A DNA stretch of 64,000 nucleotides from Mucilaginibacter sp. PAMB04168 (GCF_039634365.2 NZ_CP155079.2:1674001-1738000); one strand, 5' to 3'. Counted from the first letter of the stretch, positions 42,241 through 51,850 are shown. Made by a program: numbers and translations. The notes: a model not told the origin generated them from the sequence alone.

Positions 42241-45015
42241 TTATTTGGTTTCTGTAGGCTTCTTTTTTGCGAAATCGCCTGCTTTAACAATACTAATTTT
42301 GGTAGGATCATAGTACTTTTTAGCAGCAGCGTTAATTTGTGCAGTAGTTAATTTACTGACAGCGTCATCCATTTTTTGCCAAAATGCAATGTTCTCGCCG
42401 TAATAGCTGTAAGTGTTTAATGTGCCGGCAAGCACATTGTCTTGAGCCAGGCTTACACCACGCGATTGCAGATAGCCTTTTTTTGCTTCGGCAACCTCCT
42501 GGTCGGTAAAGCCATCTTTAATCACCTTTTCTATTTCTTCTTTAAATGCTGCATCTAAACGGGCTGCATTTTCAGGGGCGTATATAGCATAAAATTGCGT
42601 AACGCCAGTGTTTTGGTCAAAGTAACCAGCAGATAGGCCAGAACCTACACCATAGCTAATACCTTCTTTTTGACGAATGCGGTTAGCTAATCTCGAGCTT
42701 AAAGCTCCGCCGCCAATCATATAGTCGGCCATAATCAGAGCCGGATAGTCGGCATCTTTCATGCTAAGCTTTAATGGCTGTAAGCCAATGAAAAAAGCGT
42801 TGGCTTTATCAGGCGTTTCGATGCTTTTGTTAAGTGTTGCAAAATCTTTGCGTTTAGGAATAAGCCTGGCAAATGTTTGTGGGCTTTTCCAGTTGCTAAA
42901 CTCCTGCGTTATAATGCTTTTAGCTTGCGCCGCATCAAAATCGCCTATAATGGAGATGTATGCATTTGATGCGCCGTAAAAATCTTTATAAAAATTTTTA
43001 ACGTCGGCCTCGCTTACTGCCTTGTACATGGCAATCGACTCATCTATAGTCGAAACATAACGCGGGTCAGTCTTCTCATAAGGATTTGTATAACGTTGCA
43101 GCTCAATCACCGCAATATTTGTAGGCTCGCTGCGCTGCTGTTCGGTAGCGGCAATGCGTTGTTGTTTAATCTTATCCAACTCATCTCCTGGAAACGAAGC
43201 CTCTTTCAAAATTTCGGCCACCAATTTCAATACTGCCGGGAAATTCGCTTTATTGGTTTCAATACTAACCTGCAAATTGTTTGCGCCGCCACTGAACCCT
43301 ACACGGGCCTTCAACTTATCCAGTTCATCTTGTATTTGCTGGCGAGTTTTGTTTTTAGTGCCTTTGTTGAGCATAGAGGCAGTAAACGATGCGGCTGTGC
43401 CTTTGCCTTGTAAAGCAGCCTCGTTACCAAAGTAAAAGTTCATGTTAGCCACTACTACCTCGCCGCGCGTTTGCTTGGTGAGGGCATTCAGTGTGATGCC
43501 GCCTATTTTACTTACAGTTACACGTTTTTGAATATTGGCAGGGCTGGCATCAAAAGCTTCACCCTGGGCAATAGTCTGCGAGCCGGTATAGCCCTTCAAC
43601 ATGGCTGCCAGATCTGGCGTGGCCGGAACTTCGGCACGTTCCGGTTTTTCTGTTGGAACAAAAACACCCAATGTGCGATTCGAGGGTTTGAAGTACTTGT
43701 CGGCCACTCTAACCACATCACCTGGTGTTACTTTTTTAAGTTGATCGCGCTGATAAAATAGTAAGCGCCAATCACCCTGTGCAATATATTCGCTCAGGTT
43801 TAAGCCAACATTTTCTGAAGAATTTAAAGCCAGTTCAATATCTTTCAGTTGTTTGTTCACAATACGTTCAACCTCAGGTGCGGTAGGCTTTTCGGCAGAG
43901 AAGGTTTCAACTGTGCTTAATAAAATATCTTTTGCTTCATCAATATTTTTATCTTTCGGTACCTCCACATTAAACAAGGCCACACCCGGGTCGGCGGTTT
44001 CATAATCATAACCGCTAATGCGTGTTGCCTTTTTAGGCTCAACAAGCTTTTTATACAAGCGTCCGGATGGCTGATCGGTCAATAAGCCAATCAGTACATT
44101 CAATGGTTGTGTGTCGGGGTGAGGGCCAGACGGAACGTGGTAACCGGTAGTAATAGCCTGTATGTCACCTACACGGCGCAAAGTAACTGTGCGCTCGCCA
44201 TCTTGCACCGGCTCAACAGTATAATTGGCGGGTAATATACGGGCCGGTTTGGCTATACTACCAAACTTTTGATTAATGGCGGCCAAGGTTTTGGTGGGGT
44301 CGAATTTGCCAGCTACCGTAAGTATAGCGTTATCGGGTTGATAATATTTGCGATAGAAAGCCTGCAGCCGGTCGATAGGTACTTTTTCTACATCGGCACG
44401 GTTTCCAATGGTTGATTTACCGTAGTTGTGCCACAGAAACATTGTAGACAACACACGCTCGCTTAGTATACGCTGCGGACTGTTTTCGCCCGATTCCATC
44501 TCGTTGCGAACCACGCTGAATTCTTTGTCCAGTTCAGTTTTTGCGATGTATGAATTTATCATACGGTCGGCTTCCAAATCAAGCGCCCAGTTAAGGTTTT
44601 CGTCAGTTGAGGGGACGGTTTCGTAATAATTGGTTCGATCGAGCCAGGTTGTACCGTTAAAGTCGGCACCATGAGCGTTTAATTCCTGGGGGATATTGCG
44701 GTGCTTAGGCGTTCCTTTAAAAACCATGTGCTCCAGCAAGTGGGCCATACCGGTTTCGCCATAGTTTTCAAATTTAGAACCTACCAGGTACGTAATGTTA
44801 ACGGTTGTTGTTTGCTTGGTTTGATCAGGAAACAACAATACACGCATACCGTTGGCCAGCTTGTATTCTGTTATTCCTTCTACCGCAGTTACTTTGACTG
44901 GGGCAGGTAATGCTTTGGCGGCTGCTTTTTTGGCGGTAGCCTTTTGCGCCATAACAGGCATAGTGCACATGGCCGACAATGCACAAGCCAGCATTGTTTT
45001 TTTAATAGTTACCAT
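42241..45015 (-). CDS. M16-family zinc peptidase, two-domain, exported
   Basis: A 924-residue protein with signal peptide (1-23, ending VMAQ). Two M16 (pitrilysin/insulinase-type) halves are present; the N-terminal half carries the inverted zinc motif HLLEH (His92, Glu95, His96). The second half lacks the motif, as is normal. It should degrade peptides in the periplasm. ATG 45015 is chosen because the upstream alternative (45042) precedes the signal peptide by nine residues. Ends in a strong terminator. Confidence 0.9.
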   Translation of the reverse strand: MVTIKKTMLACALSAMCTMPVMAQKATAKKAAAKALPAPVKVTAVEGITEYKLANGMRVLLFPDQTKQTTTVNITYLVGSKFENYGETGMAHLLEHMVFKGTPKHRNIPQELNAHGADFNGTTWLDRTNYYETVPSTDENLNWALDLEADRMINSYIAKTELDKEFSVVRNEMESGENSPQRILSERVLSTMFLWHNYGKSTIGNRADVEKVPIDRLQAFYRKYYQPDNAILTVAGKFDPTKTLAAINQKFGSIAKPARILPANYTVEPVQDGERTVTLRRVGDIQAITTGYHVPSGPHPDTQPLNVLIGLLTDQPSGRLYKKLVEPKKATRISGYDYETADPGVALFNVEVPKDKNIDEAKDILLSTVETFSAEKPTAPEVERIVNKQLKDIELALNSSENVGLNLSEYIAQGDWRLLFYQRDQLKKVTPGDVVRVADKYFKPSNRTLGVFVPTEKPERAEVPATPDLAAMLKGYTGSQTIAQGEAFDASPANIQKRVTVSKIGGITLNALTKQTRGEVVVANMNFYFGNEAALQGKGTAASFTASMLNKGTKNKTRQQIQDELDKLKARVGFSGGANNLQVSIETNKANFPAVLKLVAEILKEASFPGDELDKIKQQRIAATEQQRSEPTNIAVIELQRYTNPYEKTDPRYVSTIDESIAMYKAVSEADVKNFYKDFYGASNAYISIIGDFDAAQAKSIITQEFSNWKSPQTFARLIPKRKDFATLNKSIETPDKANAFFIGLQPLKLSMKDADYPALIMADYMIGGGALSSRLANRIRQKEGISYGVGSGLSAGYFDQNTGVTQFYAIYAPENAARLDAAFKEEIEKVIKDGFTDQEVAEAKKGYLQSRGVSLAQDNVLAGTLNTYSYYGENIAFWQKMDDAVSKLTTAQINAAAKKYYDPTKISIVKAGDFAKKKPTETK

Positions 45016-45144
45016 ATTAATTAGCGATATTAGATTTTGCACCTAATATAAACTATTAATCGATAAGCCAAATAATATGCTGATTGATTTTATGAGGTAA
45101 GAGGGTAGCTACAAATTAATTATTGCTTAAAGGTGCCGGCAAAT

Positions 45145-45714
45145 CTAAAGTGCACGCTCGTTTGCCAAAATAAAATTTGCAGCTTCACTCAAATTTTTAC
45201 AAACATAAGTAGGCTCGCGGTAGGCATTGTTTTTTAACCACTCAGTCTCGCCGCCGTTATCAATGAGTATGCTACGGCAGCCTGCACGGTTACCGGCCTC
45301 TACATCATTCAAAATGTCGCCTATCATCCACGATTGGTTTAAGTCGATAATCAATTCTTCGGCGGCCTGCAAAAGCATGCCTGGCTTAGGTTTGCGAAAA
45401 TTGCAGGACACATTATAGGGCTCAACTGTTCCTTCGGGATGATTGGGGCAGTAATAAAAACCTGCTAAATTTAAATCATGTTCGCCTAAAATTTGCTGCA
45501 GGTGTTGCTCAACAGCAGGTAAGGCTGTCTCTGCAAAGTAGCCACATGCAACACCTGCCTGGTTGGTTACCATAACCAGCAAATACCCATCATCTCTCAG
45601 TCGTTTTAAACCTTCAATGGTGCCGGGCAGCAATGTGATGAGGTCGGGGTTTACGTTGTAAGGTACGTCCTTAATTACAGTGCCGTCTTTATCTAAAAAA
45701 ATAGCTTTGTTCAT
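45145..45714 (-). CDS. HAD phosphatase, GmhB-like, with altered zinc site
   Basis: A 189-residue HAD-IIIA phosphatase. The catalytic DKDGT (Asp8, Asp10), VTNQAG and the GDILNDVEAG motif are present, matching histidinol-phosphate/heptose-bisphosphate phosphatases. In E. coli GmhB a zinc is bound by CxH and CxC; here the equivalents are CPNH (Cys89, with Asn91 in place of His) and CNF (Cys104, Phe106), so two ligands are missing. It may dephosphorylate a sugar bisphosphate for cell-envelope glycans, given the two adjacent glycosyltransferases. Confidence 0.8.
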   Translation of the reverse strand: MNKAIFLDKDGTVIKDVPYNVNPDLITLLPGTIEGLKRLRDDGYLLVMVTNQAGVACGYFAETALPAVEQHLQQILGEHDLNLAGFYYCPNHPEGTVEPYNVSCNFRKPKPGMLLQAAEELIIDLNQSWMIGDILNDVEAGNRAGCRSILIDNGGETEWLKNNAYREPTYVCKNLSEAANFILANERAL

Positions 45715-45722
45715 AGATGTTA

Positions 45723-47012
45723 TTAAGCAGCTTTAACTTTTTCTTTGCTTAACTGCTCTAATAAACCTTTGTGATTTACAGCTATTACCTTATCGTATAA
45801 CGCGGCTAACTTATCAGTAACGTGCGACCAAGTAAAGTAGTTATTTACCCGCTTTAACGCATTTTGCCCCAGCACTTGCAATTGTTTGGCATCGCTTACT
45901 AACTCCTCAATCTTACCAGCCAAAGCCGACGGATCTTCTGGTGGTACCAAAGCACCTGTTTCGCCATCTACAACGGTATATTTTATGCCACCAACATTGG
46001 AGCCAATTACCGGTGTGCCGCAAGCCATGGCCTCAAGTGGTGTAATACCAAACGGCTCGTACCACGGAGTACTGATGAAAATATCTGCAGCCGCATAATA
46101 GAATTTAAGTTGCTCGCGGCTTTTACGGCCCGTGAATTTAATGCACATCTCCACACCATGTTCGGCAGCTATTTTCTGTAAGCGGCCCAACTCAGGGCTT
46201 TCGGCAGGATTAGGAATTTCACTTTCGCCGCCGACGATAAGCAATTGTACAGATTGAGGATCTTTAAGATAGCTTAATGACCGTATAACGTTATCAACCC
46301 CTTTACGAGGTACCATACGGCCTAACTGCAATATAATATGTTTATTAGCATCTAACCCCAATGATTTGCGGGCTACTTTCTTTTCTATAGGATAAAATTC
46401 CTGGTGACTGAAACCACAAGGTATGACCACGATTTTGTACGACGGCGCTTTGTAATAATTCATCAGGTCATCGCGGTCCTGAGGGCACTCGGCAATAATA
46501 TAATCTGCTTTTTTAACAATATCTTCCTCGATTTGTAAGCGTTGAGGCGGAAACTGGTCGCTGTTGCCTTGATGTATACGCCTAACATGCCCTAAAGCAT
46601 GGAAGGTTATGGCAAAAGGGATATTTAAAATGCATTTTAAGTTTGCTGCTACAAGGCCCGACATGAAAAAATGGGCGTGTACTAAATCGTAATTAACGCC
46701 CTCCGCACTGATAAAATCAACCATGCTTTGCGTAAATTCCGGCATAAAGTCCAAAATATTTTCTTTGGCAATTACCTCTACCGGGCCGGCTTTTACATGT
46801 ACAACGCGCACCCCAGGCACCCAGTTAATTGTTTGCGGTAGTGATGCATCTTCCCAACGGGTAAACACATCTACCTTATAACCTTTACGGGCCAAATATT
46901 TAGCCGTTTGAGCAACATATACGTTTTGGCCGCCAGTGTCAACGCCGCCCAGTGTAGCCAAAGGGGAGGCATGCTCACTGATAAACGCAATATATGGCTG
47001 GTTAACTTTCAT
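45723..47012 (-). CDS. GT-B glycosyltransferase (GT4, MshA/sucrose-synthase-like)
   Basis: A 429-residue GT-B enzyme. The N-terminal GGVDTGGQNVYV loop (residues 22-33) matches MshA and sucrose-phosphate-synthase-type GT4 enzymes; the C-terminal half has LGRMVPRKGVD and YEPFGITPLEAMACGTPVIGS, the nucleotide-sugar site. Donor and acceptor unknown. It is next to the HAD phosphatase and another glycosyltransferase, which suggests one pathway. Confidence 0.85.
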   Translation of the reverse strand: MKVNQPYIAFISEHASPLATLGGVDTGGQNVYVAQTAKYLARKGYKVDVFTRWEDASLPQTINWVPGVRVVHVKAGPVEVIAKENILDFMPEFTQSMVDFISAEGVNYDLVHAHFFMSGLVAANLKCILNIPFAITFHALGHVRRIHQGNSDQFPPQRLQIEEDIVKKADYIIAECPQDRDDLMNYYKAPSYKIVVIPCGFSHQEFYPIEKKVARKSLGLDANKHIILQLGRMVPRKGVDNVIRSLSYLKDPQSVQLLIVGGESEIPNPAESPELGRLQKIAAEHGVEMCIKFTGRKSREQLKFYYAAADIFISTPWYEPFGITPLEAMACGTPVIGSNVGGIKYTVVDGETGALVPPEDPSALAGKIEELVSDAKQLQVLGQNALKRVNNYFTWSHVTDKLAALYDKVIAVNHKGLLEQLSKEKVKAA

Positions 47013-47049
47013 AGATGGTATTTTAGAGATTATTCAGTATTATATAGGA

Positions 47050-48021
47050 TCAGGAAATATATATCGAACTTTTTGATTGCTGTGCTACATTTTTAAACAG
47101 CTGCTCCCACTCATGGGTAAACCGCATAATGTTAAACCGGTTTTGAGCCAGCTCTCGGCCTCCGGCGCCAATCTGCCGGGCCAGCTCAGCATCTTCAAGC
47201 AACAAATTCATTTTATCGATCAGGTAATTCACGTCGGTATGTATAAAGCCCGAGTGGCCGTTATCTATCACTGCCGAAAGTTCGGTTGTGGCCAGTCCTA
47301 CAACGGGTATACCTTGCATTAAAGCTTCACAAACGGCAAGTCCTAAACTGGTATAGCGTATAGGATTAAAAAAGAAACGGTATTGTGATATAAATTCGGG
47401 CAACTGGGGGTGCAAAACTTCACCTAAACCTAAATCGCCGGTTCCCATACCCACAAGGTCAATTGGTACATGCTCGCGTACTTTCAAAAAAATGTCCAGG
47501 CCTAACAAACGGCCTCGTAGGGGTAAGTTATTAATCACTACAATACCTCTGGCTTTCTCGCCTGTATAAAGTGCATCTGGTGCGGTTACGCCGTGTTCAA
47601 TTACAGTTGTTGGCGTTTCGCCACAATCCCACATTAACTTATTGAAGTGGGTAACGTGTACTAAATTAACGTTAGGATCGTTTACCGCATGCTTTGTGTC
47701 TGTAGGATGCTGACGTGGTGGATCATGTTCAATGTATACTTTAGGCAACTCGCGTTGCTCTGCCGATAAGATTTCGTACTGATCGATCAGGTAGTTTTGA
47801 TTGGTTTGGTATAGAATGATATCAAATTCTTGATTTTTAACTTCTTCTGCCGAAATTTCAATCACATTTTTCTTAAAAGGAAAAGTCTCGCCTCGGCCAT
47901 AATAACCCTCAGTCTTCTCTGGTTTGGTAGGTATATAGATGTCATAATTACCTTGGGAAAGGTAAAAAAGGTAACTTCCGTGTATGTGCCAGGTGAAAAT
48001 TTTTAAACGTGAATTTGTCAT
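47050..48021 (-). CDS. putative glycosyltransferase (GT4-like)
   Basis: A 323-residue GT-B-type protein. The C-terminal donor-site segment FNPIRYTSLGLAVCEALMQGIPVVGLATTE is clear (about 230-260); the N-terminal acceptor half is diverged (HIHGSYLFYLSQ). Start ATG 48021 (MTNSRLKIFT) is chosen over an upstream start. Together with the GT4 gene 37 bases away it may build a surface oligosaccharide. Confidence 0.75.
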   Translation of the reverse strand: MTNSRLKIFTWHIHGSYLFYLSQGNYDIYIPTKPEKTEGYYGRGETFPFKKNVIEISAEEVKNQEFDIILYQTNQNYLIDQYEILSAEQRELPKVYIEHDPPRQHPTDTKHAVNDPNVNLVHVTHFNKLMWDCGETPTTVIEHGVTAPDALYTGEKARGIVVINNLPLRGRLLGLDIFLKVREHVPIDLVGMGTGDLGLGEVLHPQLPEFISQYRFFFNPIRYTSLGLAVCEALMQGIPVVGLATTELSAVIDNGHSGFIHTDVNYLIDKMNLLLEDAELARQIGAGGRELAQNRFNIMRFTHEWEQLFKNVAQQSKSSIYIS

Positions 48022-48584
48022 AGTATTGAATTCTGGCACATTCAGTTCAATTATGACACCAAAAGCCAATACTAGTACAATCCTGTATGTCAGAAGCGGT
48101 TCTGCCACATTTTCAGAAGCGCTTCTCTGTACACCTTGTATACTTTAATATACTCTGCTTTCAACTAATAGTTTAATTTGAAAATAACTTATCAACAAAT
48201 GTTAAGATAAAGTGTGGATAAGGGCGCCATGTTGTAGGCGGACAGTTACATACCCACAGGTAATAGTGTTATTTTAAAGCCTGCTTTAAATAGTATAGCA
48301 TAAGGTCACATGGTGTTTATTGTAATAGATACTACGTATTGAACCGCATCGTTCAATAAACCAATAGGCTGAAGCTTCGGCGGGGCTGGAGAAACATGTT
48401 TCAGTAAGTCAGCGCTTTCCCTGTCGCCAATTGTAAAAGCGGTAAGACTTATGAGTAAAAAGGAGGTTTTTATTCGTAATTAATTTTTATTTTTTTTTGA
48501 CGAACAAATATTCAACTAATTCAGAAATTTTTATGTTAATTGCGTTGTTAAGCAACCATGCTTAATAATTGAAAATTTAAATTG
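48022..48584. other. 563-base divergent intergenic region
   Basis: No gene seen. It holds two DnaA-box-like sites (TTATCAACA at 48190-48198; TGTGGATAA, the reverse of TTATCCACA, at 48214-48222), a 6-bp hairpin TTGAAC/GTTCAA (48339-48356) and a very A/T-rich stretch just before the RRM gene. The RRM gene may have a long 5' leader, as cold-regulated RNA-binding genes often do. Confidence 0.5.
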
Positions 48585-48971
48585 ATGAATATTTTTGTAG
48601 GAAGCCTTCCTTATCGCTTAGAGGAAGCAGATTTAAAAGAACTCTTTGAGGCATACGGAGAGGTAAACTCAGTAAAGTTAATTATCGACAGAGAAACCGG
48701 CAGAAGCAAAGGTTTTGGCTTTGTTGAAATGCCAGATGACGAAGCTGCGCAAAAAGCTATTTCAGGTCTTAACGGTGCTGAAGTAAGCGGCAGAAGCATT
48801 GCTGTAAGTCAGGCTGAAGAAAGAAAACCAAGTGGCGATCGTCGTGGTGGCGGTGGCTTCGGCGGCGGCAACCGTGGTGGCGGTGGTGGCTACGGTGGCG
48901 GTGGCAACCGTGGCGGCGGCGGTGGTGGTTATCAAAAAGATAACAACCGCGGCGGTGGTCGTTGGAACTAA
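48585..48971 (+). CDS. RRM-domain RNA-binding protein with Gly-rich tail
   Basis: A 128-residue protein: one RRM (residues 1-80) with RNP2 IFVGSL and RNP1 KGFGFVEM, then a Gly/Arg-rich tail with GGGGFGGGNRGGGGGYGGGG repeats. Such proteins bind single-stranded RNA and, as in cyanobacteria, can be cold induced. The ATG at 48585 is used; the TTG just before it is ignored. Followed by a strong terminator. Confidence 0.92.
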   Translation: MNIFVGSLPYRLEEADLKELFEAYGEVNSVKLIIDRETGRSKGFGFVEMPDDEAAQKAISGLNGAEVSGRSIAVSQAEERKPSGDRRGGGGFGGGNRGGGGGYGGGGNRGGGGGGYQKDNNRGGGRWN

Positions 48972-48981
48972 TATATAATTT

Positions 48982-49016
48982 AAAACGCCGGATGGACATT
49001 TTTCATCCGGCGTTTT
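48982..49016 (+). terminator. terminator of the RRM gene
   Basis: A perfect 13-bp stem (48982-48994 with 49004-49016) ending in TTTT, loop of nine bases. Confidence 0.88.
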
Positions 49017-49379
49017 AATTAGTGAATGCTGAGCTTCCCGGCTCGCTATTTTGTTTTTTACGTCTGCTCTGCACGACGTCTATTTTATGTGGTTGCTGCC
49101 CATACTGGGATTGCTTGCACTATTCCTTTCCATTTTCGTAATGGTTTATTCTGATATACTTTTTTAATAGCCCTCTTTACAACTTTTTTGAATAGAAAGT
49201 TTTAAAAGGAAAAGCCTTGGCGAAACCCCTGATTTTTAAGTTGTTTCGTTGTTCGTTAGCCTGCTTATATTGCTAAAGTAGCATAACGTTTGCTTTGTCA
49301 TTAAACCATCATGTTGATTTGTTGTCTTAAACTTATAACAACGCAATAGTATAATGATAATTTAAAACAGGATACGACT
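49017..49379. other. mostly empty intergenic region
   Basis: Apart from the tiny open frame at 49087-49167, nothing is recognisable between the RRM terminator and the next gene. The 60 bases before 49380 are A/T-rich and probably hold the next promoter. Confidence 0.5.
49087..49167 (+). CDS. possible 26-residue membrane peptide
   Basis: ATG to TAA reads MWLLPILGLLALFLSIFVMV... and ends in YSDILF, one continuous hydrophobic helix. Very short, with no recognisable start signal, so it may be chance. No toxin/antitoxin partner RNA visible. Confidence 0.25.
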   Translation: MWLLPILGLLALFLSIFVMVYSDILF

Positions 49380-49658
49380 ATGAAACGAATAACATTTTTA
49401 GCAGCATTTATAGTAACTCTAATTACTTTCGGCACCGCAAAAGCACAGGTAAGCGGTCACATAGGTATAAATTTTGGACAACCTGCTTATTATGCACCTG
49501 CACCACGTGTAGTAGTGGTTGACAGAGGTCCGGTTTACGATTATCCCGTAAGAAGTTATTACCGCCGCCCTGTGGTTGTTCGCCGTCCGGTAATAGTTCA
49601 TCACCGCTATTATGGCCATCCGGGCCGTGGCCATGCTTACGGTCGCGGAAGGTGGTAA
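49380..49658 (+). CDS. small exported Tyr/Arg/His-rich protein
   Basis: A 92-residue protein with signal peptide (1-22, ending AKAQ) and a mature part of low complexity, rich in Tyr, Arg, Pro, Val and His (YYRRPVVVRRPVIVHH). Similar small proteins are common in Sphingobacteriaceae and may coat or bind to the envelope. No function known. A strong terminator follows. Confidence 0.65.
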   Translation: MKRITFLAAFIVTLITFGTAKAQVSGHIGINFGQPAYYAPAPRVVVVDRGPVYDYPVRSYYRRPVVVRRPVIVHHRYYGHPGRGHAYGRGRW

Positions 49659-49674
49659 GCAATATGTAAAGATG

Positions 49675-49704
49675 AAAAGCCCCTGGTAAAGCCAGGGGCT
49701 TTTT
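49675..49704 (+). terminator. Rho-independent terminator
   Basis: A 12-bp stem (49675-49686 with 49692-49703), five-base loop and a T-run inside and after the 3' arm. Confidence 0.9.
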
Positions 49705-49797
49705 AGTTTGCAACTGATTAAAGGTTGTGTATACAGTTACACATGCGCGTTTAAACACAAATACTTAACTTAGCCGCTGTAACATAACTACATTATC

Positions 49798-50310
49798 ATG
49801 AAAAATTATAGATTCATATTTGCTTTATGGATGGTTTTAGCGGCGGCTGCTTGCCAACAAGCACCCAAGCAAGAAAGCGTAGCTGAAAGTGCTGACAACA
49901 AGGATGCTTCTTCTATGCAAACCGATACTATAAAAGTTTATAAGGCTTATCTTCAGGTAAAGGATAACCTGGTTAAAAGTGATGGTAGCGCTGCAAAAAA
50001 ATCTGCCGGTGATTTGGCAGATCATTTAAAAAAGATAAAAGGCTGTAGTGAGGCAGAGGACCTGGCTGATAAGATTGGCGACACGGAAGATGTAAAATCG
50101 CAACGCATGTTGTTTTTACAATTAAGCAATGATGTTATTCCGTTAATAAAAGGCATGAGCAATAAAGCCGCGCCTGTTTACGTAGCTTATTGTCCTATGG
50201 CTAACGAAGGTAAAGGTGGTTATTGGTTATCGGCACAAAAGGAAATTAAAAATCCATATTACGGCGATGAAATGCTGGAGTGTGGTGAAATAAAAGAAGA
50301 AATTAAATAG
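49798..50310 (+). CDS. DUF3347 lipoprotein (chromosomal copy)
   Basis: A 170-residue lipoprotein (lipobox AAAAC, Cys19) with a DUF3347 domain: a coiled helical pair, VAYCPM (Cys about 135), YWLSAQKEIKNPYYG and a final LECG. It resembles the island genes at 9761 and 10334 but lies outside the island among housekeeping genes, and lacks the HQREHF motif, having SQRMLFLQL at that place. Probably a host metal-handling lipoprotein. Confidence 0.82.
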   Translation: MKNYRFIFALWMVLAAAACQQAPKQESVAESADNKDASSMQTDTIKVYKAYLQVKDNLVKSDGSAAKKSAGDLADHLKKIKGCSEAEDLADKIGDTEDVKSQRMLFLQLSNDVIPLIKGMSNKAAPVYVAYCPMANEGKGGYWLSAQKEIKNPYYGDEMLECGEIKEEIK

Positions 50311-50445
50311 AACAAAAATTATAATGAATTGCCTTTAGGCTAAACTTTAGCCTTCAACAAACAATATAAGCGTTGCTTGTATTTATGTTAGGTAAATTTT
50401 AAGTGATAAACTTTATCTGCAACGGTGAATAATGCCATATTTATT

Positions 50446-50453
50446 TACATTTG
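50446..50453 (+). promoter_or_regulatory. -7 element upstream of gltA
   Basis: TACATTTG matches TAnnTTTG exactly, 21 bases before the citrate synthase ATG. A clear -33 partner is not evident. Confidence 0.45.
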
Positions 50454-50474
50454 CTGCGGATACAACTCAGAATT

Positions 50475-51761
50475 ATGTCGGAAACAGCACAACTGAAAAT
50501 TGGTGATAAAACGTATGATTTGCCTGTTATAGAAGGTACAGAAAATGAAAAAGCATTGGATATATCCAAGCTGCGCGATTTGACCGGTTATATTACATTA
50601 GACATTGGTTATAAAAATACCGGAGCAACTAAGAGCGCTATTACATTTTTAGACGGCGAGCAAGGCATCTTAAAATATCGTGGCTATCCCATAGAGCAGC
50701 TGGCTGAAAAATCAACCTTTATTGAAGTAGCTTACCTGCTTATTTACGGCGAATTGCCAACTAATGAGCAGCTGCAAAAATTTCAGTTAGAGATAAACAG
50801 GCACACATTGGTGCATGAGGACATGAAGAAGTTTTTTGATGGCTTTCCGTCAAAATCTCACCCAATGGGTCAGTTGTCATCCTTAATTGGCGCTTTAGCT
50901 GCTTTTAACCCCGAGTCGTTAGAGCCGGGCCTGAGCCCTGAGATTGTTGACCTGGAGATACACAAGCTGATTGCCAAAATGAGCACTATTGTGTCTTGGA
51001 TCTACAAAAAATCATTAGGTCATCCGGTTAACTATCCGAAAAATAAGTTTGATTACGTAACCAACTTTATGTACATGACCTTCAGTCAGCCAACTGAAGC
51101 GTATGAGATAAACCCGGTAGTGATTAGTGCAATGAACAAGCTGCTTATTTTGCATGCCGATCATGAGCAAAACTGCTCGGCCTCAACCGTACGTATCGTA
51201 GGTTCATCTGATGCTAATTTGTACGCATCAATTTCAGCGGGTATCTCTGCACTTTGGGGCCCGTTGCATGGTGGCGCCAACCAGGCGGTAATTGAAATGC
51301 TGGAGCAAATAAAGGCCGATGGTGGCGATACTGATAAATGGATTGCCAAAGCTAAAGACAAAAACGATCCTTTCCGTTTAATGGGCTTCGGTCACCGTGT
51401 TTACAAAAACTTCGATCCGCGTGCTAAAATCATTAAAAAGGCATGCGATGACATACTGGAAAACTTAGGTGTAAATGACGAAGTGTTGGACATAGCCAAA
51501 CGCCTGGAAGAAGTAGCATTGAAAGATCCTTACTTTGTGGAGCGTAAGCTTTACCCTAATGTTGACTTTTACTCAGGTATCATTTACCGTGCATTAGGTT
51601 TCCCAACCGATATGTTTACCGTATTGTTCGCTTTAGGACGTCTGCCAGGATGGATTGCCCAATGGAAAGAGATGAAAGAGAACAAAGAGCCTATTGGCCG
51701 CCCTCGCCAGGTGTATACCGGCGCTACTGATAGAGATTATAATGATATAAGCGGCCGCTAG
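50475..51761 (+). CDS. gltA: citrate synthase
   Basis: A 428-residue type II (hexameric) citrate synthase, condensing oxaloacetate and acetyl-CoA into citrate in the TCA cycle. Catalytic motifs HADHEQNCSASTVR (first His), GFGHRVYKNFDPR (second His) and VDFYSGIIYRALG (Asp) are all present. Start ATG 50475 (MSETAQ) is preferred over an upstream start because it gives the family N-terminus. A terminator follows. Confidence 0.97.
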   Translation: MSETAQLKIGDKTYDLPVIEGTENEKALDISKLRDLTGYITLDIGYKNTGATKSAITFLDGEQGILKYRGYPIEQLAEKSTFIEVAYLLIYGELPTNEQLQKFQLEINRHTLVHEDMKKFFDGFPSKSHPMGQLSSLIGALAAFNPESLEPGLSPEIVDLEIHKLIAKMSTIVSWIYKKSLGHPVNYPKNKFDYVTNFMYMTFSQPTEAYEINPVVISAMNKLLILHADHEQNCSASTVRIVGSSDANLYASISAGISALWGPLHGGANQAVIEMLEQIKADGGDTDKWIAKAKDKNDPFRLMGFGHRVYKNFDPRAKIIKKACDDILENLGVNDEVLDIAKRLEEVALKDPYFVERKLYPNVDFYSGIIYRALGFPTDMFTVLFALGRLPGWIAQWKEMKENKEPIGRPRQVYTGATDRDYNDISGR

Positions 51762-51780
51762 TACGGCCCCACTCATACCA

Positions 51781-51812
51781 AAGGGTTGATAGGTTACTAT
51801 CAGCCCTTTTTC
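51781..51812 (+). terminator. terminator of gltA
   Basis: A 12-bp stem (51781-51792 with 51797-51808, one G-T pair), four-base loop and T-run. Confidence 0.87.
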
Positions 51813-51850
51813 TATTTTTACCGTGTAACAGAGACATATTTAAGCTACAA

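Noticed and set aside
48190..48222. Two DnaA-box-like sequences close together
   Set aside because: Only two sites, with no larger cluster, no neighbouring origin genes and an otherwise ordinary divergent intergenic region. Not called an origin.
48840..48960. Gly/Arg codon repeats that look like a tandem repeat or CRISPR-like array
   Set aside because: They code for the Gly-rich tail of the RRM protein; no spacers or direct-repeat structure.
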